A DNA stretch of 61,527 bases from Photorhabdus namnaonensis (GTDB lineage: Bacteria > Pseudomonadota > Gammaproteobacteria > Enterobacterales > Enterobacteriaceae), in NCBI RefSeq assembly GCF_001684335.1, contig NZ_LOIC01000104.1, positions 985-62,511 on the forward strand. The letters are read 5' to 3'. This document shows, in pieces, positions 58,397 through 61,527 of the stretch. The translations under genes and the position numbers were made by a program. The notes under the pieces were generated by a model. The model had not been told where the DNA came from. It saw nothing but the letters and a program-made list of their open reading frames with translations, and ran no database searches. The stretch's first letter is position 1. Each line of letters begins with the position of its first letter.

Positions 58397-58677
58397 TTGA
58401 TAGGCAAAACCTTCTTTCCAGTTGATCTCACAGGTGATACTGTTGTTATATACAGTTTTAATGCAATTGATTGTACGTGGTTTTGAGTAGATAAGATCTC
58501 ATTGCAGCTACATTAACCGAATAAAATATCAATATTGTGTTTTGTTTGGTGCATACATAGTGTTATCAGATTGATACAAGTATCACTTGCAAGTAAACTT
58601 AGTATAGAGGCTGAGTGTTTATTAGTCGTTATGGTTAAATTATGTCTTAATAATACAGAGGGTAAGGAGAGGGGGTT
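58397..58677. other. Intergenic region
   Basis: About 280 AT-rich bases before a two-gene accessory unit, with nothing recognised. Confidence 0.4.
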
Positions 58678-58896
58678 ATGTCATCATTTACAAAACTGAT
58701 AGATAAGGCATATGTTTCTCCTGATAAAATTATTAGAGGAACTGCCAAATTGATAAAACCTGAAAGCGCTGCCACTGAAGACTGCTCTCAGAGGTTGCTG
58801 ATTAGAAATGACGGCACTGTCATGATTAACAGAAAGAATAGTGATGTGATAGCGGCTTTTGAACATAATATAAAAGCGTTATCAAAGAGAAAATAA
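58678..58896 (+). CDS. Small hypothetical protein
   Basis: 72 residues, basic (C-terminus KALSKRK), no membrane segment or known motif, with AAGGAGAGG upstream of the ATG. It ends five bases before the membrane-protein gene, so the two form an operon and may act together. Confidence 0.6.
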   Translation: MSSFTKLIDKAYVSPDKIIRGTAKLIKPESAATEDCSQRLLIRNDGTVMINRKNSDVIAAFEHNIKALSKRK

Positions 58897-58901
58897 CTAT
58901 T

Positions 58902-59720
58902 ATGTGGCCTGTTTTTATTACCTTTGTTTTGATCTGTGGCTATAAATATATTGATAGCGACATACCATCAAAAATTGAGTTACAAAAAGCGCAAGGGTGG
59001 AATGCTTACTTTCAAGTAGCTTTAAAAGGCGGCGAGTTTTTAATCGCTGGCTTTGTCATGGCTGTATTTATTGATGTTCTATTGTATTTAGCAATGTATA
59101 TTATGAATGTACCTGCATATTTGGGCGCAAAATACACTCAGTTTACATTTGCTACAGACTTGAATGGACTTAGATACGCCACTGCGAGCTTTTTCTCATG
59201 GATTGTAGTTATATCTACGGTTCTTATGAGTATAAGCCAAGCTTCAATCGCTAAAAACAGATCAGAAAACTATGCATACCGGATTAAAGCCATTAGGAAT
59301 AATGCGAAAAAAGATTCTGTAAATGAATTATTACTAGAATCCTTGGAGTGCGGTCTTCTTGTTATGGTTACTCTCAAATCTCGAAAGGTGTATGTTGGAA
59401 TGGTTGATGAAGCGAATTTTTACAATTTCCATACCCATTCAGATGCAATGGTATCAATTATACCATTTATAAGTGGATACCGTGATAAAGACAGCTTATC
59501 TTTTATGGTCGAGCATAATTATACGGATATTTATAGTAGAAAAGAGATAACATTAAACTCTGAACCATTATCAGTATATCAATTCCGACATATATTACCG
59601 ATAGACCAAATAGAATCTTTTTCTTTATTTGATGTAGATACCTATATATCGTTTGAAGAAGAATATAGTAAGCATCCATTTGTAGAAAACAGTAATAATA
59701 ATGATGAGGCTGCTGTTTAA
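58902..59720 (+). CDS. Membrane protein with Sm-like cytoplasmic segment, unknown function
   Basis: 272 residues with about three membrane spans in the first ~125 residues (PVFITFVLICGYKYI; FLIAGFVMAVFIDVLLYLAMYI; ASFFSWIVVISTVLM). A soluble C-terminal part follows. Around residue 150 the stretch LLVMVTLKSRKVYVGMVDEANF has the strand-turn-strand look of an Sm1 motif, as in Hfq/LSm folds; this is an impression from pattern only. No named family recognised. Confidence 0.65.
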   Translation: MWPVFITFVLICGYKYIDSDIPSKIELQKAQGWNAYFQVALKGGEFLIAGFVMAVFIDVLLYLAMYIMNVPAYLGAKYTQFTFATDLNGLRYATASFFSWIVVISTVLMSISQASIAKNRSENYAYRIKAIRNNAKKDSVNELLLESLECGLLVMVTLKSRKVYVGMVDEANFYNFHTHSDAMVSIIPFISGYRDKDSLSFMVEHNYTDIYSRKEITLNSEPLSVYQFRHILPIDQIESFSLFDVDTYISFEEEYSKHPFVENSNNNDEAAV

Positions 59721-59732
59721 TGCGGCCTTTTT
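59708..59732 (+). terminator. Terminator at the end of the membrane-protein gene
   Basis: ggctgc N8 gcggcc followed by five Ts, overlapping the last codons of the gene. Confidence 0.75.
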
Positions 59733-59738
59733 CTTATC

Positions 59739-59772
59739 TGCCAAGTGAAATGATGTGATTTTTCACTTGGCA
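59739..59772. repeat. 12-bp inverted repeat between convergent genes
   Basis: tgccaagtgaaa / tttcacttggca with a 10-base loop, perfect. It lies between convergent genes and may end the lectin transcript, though no long T run follows. Confidence 0.6.
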
Positions 59773-59826
59773 TGATATCAATAAAAATGTTTATTACTTT
59801 ATTGGTAATGCATATTCACGCGGTTT

Positions 59827-60201
59827 TTATATTATTTCCTTTAGAGGGGAATACCGAGATTCTATTATGACATCGACTTGAAATTCACCTGAGTTATCAC
59901 CAAAAGTACCCGGTACGTCATTGAATAAAAGTATTAATTCTCCATCTACAGGAACTGTTTTATGAAGTACTCCGTCGCCAATTACAAACTTCTTGTTGGC
60001 GATCTTAGCGACGAGAGATATTGGTGTGGGTTGTGGATACTTAGGTAAAGGGCCATCAGGTGATGATACTTCAATATTACCAAGACCATATTGCACCCAT
60101 CCATGTGCAACAACAGAGATTGTATCTCCTTGTTTGAGAATAAGTCCTGTGGGTTTACCGTTTGCAGCGTTAGCTGGAACACTTCCTGACCAATTATACA
60201 T
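59827..60201 (-). CDS. pllA: LecA-type galactophilic lectin (PllA-like)
   Basis: 124 residues matching Pseudomonas LecA in pattern: MYNWSGSVPANAANG (LecA MAWKGEV..NNEAG), GDTISVVAHGWVQYG, and the calcium/galactose loop FNDVPGTFGDNSGEF (LecA NDVPGTYGNNSG). One of the two loop Asn residues is Asp here. Photorhabdus PllA is a known tetrameric, calcium-dependent alpha-galactose-binding homologue. The start is set by AGAGGT seven bases upstream of ATG. No signal peptide, as in LecA. Confidence 0.92.
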   Translation of the reverse strand: MYNWSGSVPANAANGKPTGLILKQGDTISVVAHGWVQYGLGNIEVSSPDGPLPKYPQPTPISLVAKIANKKFVIGDGVLHKTVPVDGELILLFNDVPGTFGDNSGEFQVDVIIESRYSPLKEII

Positions 60202-61185
60202 AGTATTACCTCTGAAATTATGTTTTATAGAAATAGTTTTGTCAAAGATGTTTACATATTTGACTGAATGAAAATTTATATTTTTATGTTCGAATGAACA
60301 ATGAAAAATATCATATATTGTGACCTGCCTTAATAACAATAATAATTTTTAAAACAATGATTAATTTAATATTATAATTATTTTTTTACTTCTGTTTTTT
60401 ATGGAATCTTAATTTCATTCTGGAAAATAATTTATGGTTATTTTTGACTTGAATTATTGTAACGAATGATTGGAATAAAAGAGAATAATTCCATTTTTAA
60501 TTTCTTGATTTAATTATGTCAGAAAACCAGAATTGCCCTTAATTTTCATTCCGTGCGGAAATTGTGTAAAATGGTTACAGTAAATTATTGATAGATAGTG
60601 TTTCTTGTATGGAGCGGTTATTTATTACTATAAAGTGGGCGTTTCATACATCAGATTGCTGTTGATTTATAAAAAAGGTATATAGGACAATCTGAATGAA
60701 TCAGAGAAGGTAGCTATTAATCGATAGGATGACTTTCACGGCTATTGAATTATTAAGACATTTCTATTCTTAATAGGAAATCGATTAACATTGGGATAAA
60801 ATAAGTAGGGTAAGATGGTTAATATATCCGGCAATTAAATTCTCCATTATATTTATAATAACTTAATCCTTTATTGAATTTGTAACAAAGTGTTACAAAT
60901 TTCTACTTTTTGTAAATGAAAAAAATAGAAATTATTTCTTGCTATTTGATGATAATTTAATAATCATGACCGAATCTCCTTCATCAAAGTAACATGAAGG
61001 AAATTTTAACTCCTGTTCCCTTATTCAAGGGATTAATTGATAGGAATACATTATCTGTCTTCCTGTCATTCAACTCGCTATTACTCACGGCATAAGCGGT
61101 GATTTTTGTCGATGGTAATAGGATTTTTGTTGCCTTAATTCTTGGGTAAAGAGCTCAATCAGTTCCATTTTCTGGCAGGAGATTT
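60202..61185. other. Intergenic region upstream of the lectin and PAAR genes
   Basis: 984 AT-rich bases between divergent genes. The frame continuing the lectin upstream to 60339 is judged untranslated. An 8-bp inverted repeat (tccttcat N9 atgaagga) lies at 60977-61001. No gene is recognised. Confidence 0.5.
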
Positions 61186-61458
61186 ATGTTGAAAAATATC
61201 ATACGACATGGTGACAAAACCTCTCACGGTGGTTCGGTGTTAGCCGGTGATGAGCGTTTTCAGGTTTTGGGCAAAGGGGTAGCGCGGATTAACGATCCGG
61301 TGTCCTGTCCAATGTGTGGCGGACATCAATCCATTGCGGAAGGAACTTCGTCCGTAGTCGGAACTAATCAACAAGGGCTTGCACTGGAAGGTATGAAAAC
61401 CTCTTGTGGAGCTGTCTTGATCGCTTCGCAAACATTTTCCCAGATAAAAACCTTATAG
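61186..61458 (+). CDS. PAAR-domain spike-tip protein
   Basis: 90 residues consisting of a PAAR-like domain: IIRHGDKTSHGGSVLAG, RINDPVSCPMCGGHQSIAEG and TSCGAVLIAS. The Cys/His residues would hold the metal at the cone tip. PAAR proteins cap the VgrG spike of type VI secretion systems or related injection devices. AGGAGAT precedes the ATG. No effector extension is attached. Confidence 0.88.
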   Translation: MLKNIIRHGDKTSHGGSVLAGDERFQVLGKGVARINDPVSCPMCGGHQSIAEGTSSVVGTNQQGLALEGMKTSCGAVLIASQTFSQIKTL

Positions 61459-61469
61459 GACAGTGTGTT

Positions 61470-61527
61470 ATGAATAAAAAACAGTCTCTATTCCTACAAG
61501 AATTGCAATATATACGGCAATTGGCGC
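61470..61527 (+). CDS. Start of a further gene, possibly TssF-like, truncated by window end
   Basis: ATG with gtgtgtt upstream opens MNKKQSLFLQELQYIRQLA, 11 bases after the PAAR gene. The pattern of a bulky residue, ELQYIRQL near the start is like the N-terminus of TssF baseplate proteins, which would fit the PAAR neighbour. Nineteen residues are too few to be sure. Confidence 0.4.
   Translation, partial: MNKKQSLFLQELQYIRQLA

Noticed and set aside
60202-60339. 46-residue N-terminal extension of the lectin
   Set aside because: The extension is unlike LecA/PllA proteins, and the inner ATG has AGAGGT at proper spacing and yields the family length.

Overview
The window comes from an enterobacterial chromosome, almost certainly Photorhabdus. 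The main reason is a complete luxCDABE operon (38243-43960) embedded in core genes that are otherwise E. coli-like in sequence and partly in order (prs-ispE-lolB/hemA-prfA-prmC-sirB1-kdsA; serX-ghrA-ycdY; yceB-mdtH-rimJ-murJ; yceJ-yceI). An LecA-type lectin closely matching the Photorhabdus PllA family, several 127-bp ERIC elements and the AT-rich accessory DNA agree. All calls were made by reading the sequence; no database search was run.

Layout. (1) 1-18273: an AT-rich accessory region. It opens with the 3' end of a Big-1 (invasin/intimin-type) adhesin gene. A head-to-tail array follows: one decayed and seven intact copies of a ~500-residue beta-rich protein family, then a 228-aa gene, a 441-aa gene that combines pieces of both, and a 314-aa Ig-like protein. 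The spacers of the array hold decayed pieces of the 228-aa gene and of the adhesin 3' end, so the ancestral repeat unit was larger than the genes now visible. (2) 18719-28755: core genes ychH, prs, ispE, lolB, hemA, prfA, prmC, sirB1, kdsA and dauA. (3) 29513-45427: an island between dauA and tRNA-Ser(GGA). It holds an unfamiliar eight-gene biosynthetic cluster (short-chain reductase, acyl carrier protein, degenerate ketosynthase-like partner, double-hotdog dehydratase, ketosynthase, carbamoyltransferase, seryl-tRNA-synthetase-like amino acid:carrier-protein ligase, BtrH-like acyltransferase). After it come a small DNA-binding-like protein, luxCDABE, a secreted protein and a broken higBA module. 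(4) 45428-58332: core genes (serX, ghrA, ycdY, yceB, mdtH, rimJ, murJ, argS, yceJ, yceI) interrupted by a relic type I-F CRISPR locus, a lone type II thioesterase and a cyclase-family hydrolase. (5) 58678-61527: accessory genes ending in a galactophilic lectin, a PAAR-type spike protein and the start of a further gene.

How the genes may work together. The cluster upstream of lux has one carrier protein. An aminoacyl-ACP ligase could charge it, and a KS / KS-like / KR / DH set could extend and process the chain. A carbamoyltransferase could decorate a hydroxyl, and a BtrH-type enzyme, the acyl-transfer partner known from butirosin assembly, could offload the product. This combination is not one I can match to a named product and is the best candidate for an undescribed pathway here. 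The array at the left end is the best candidate for an undescribed surface or secreted protein system: the paralogues are all open, diverge in sequence, and sit between nearly identical spacers.

A recurring small-scale feature is short tandem duplication (9-19 bp units) at gene ends and starts: adhesin 3' end, ychH leader, lolB signal peptide, sirB1 3' end, upstream of the biosynthetic cluster, and the luxB-luxE junction.
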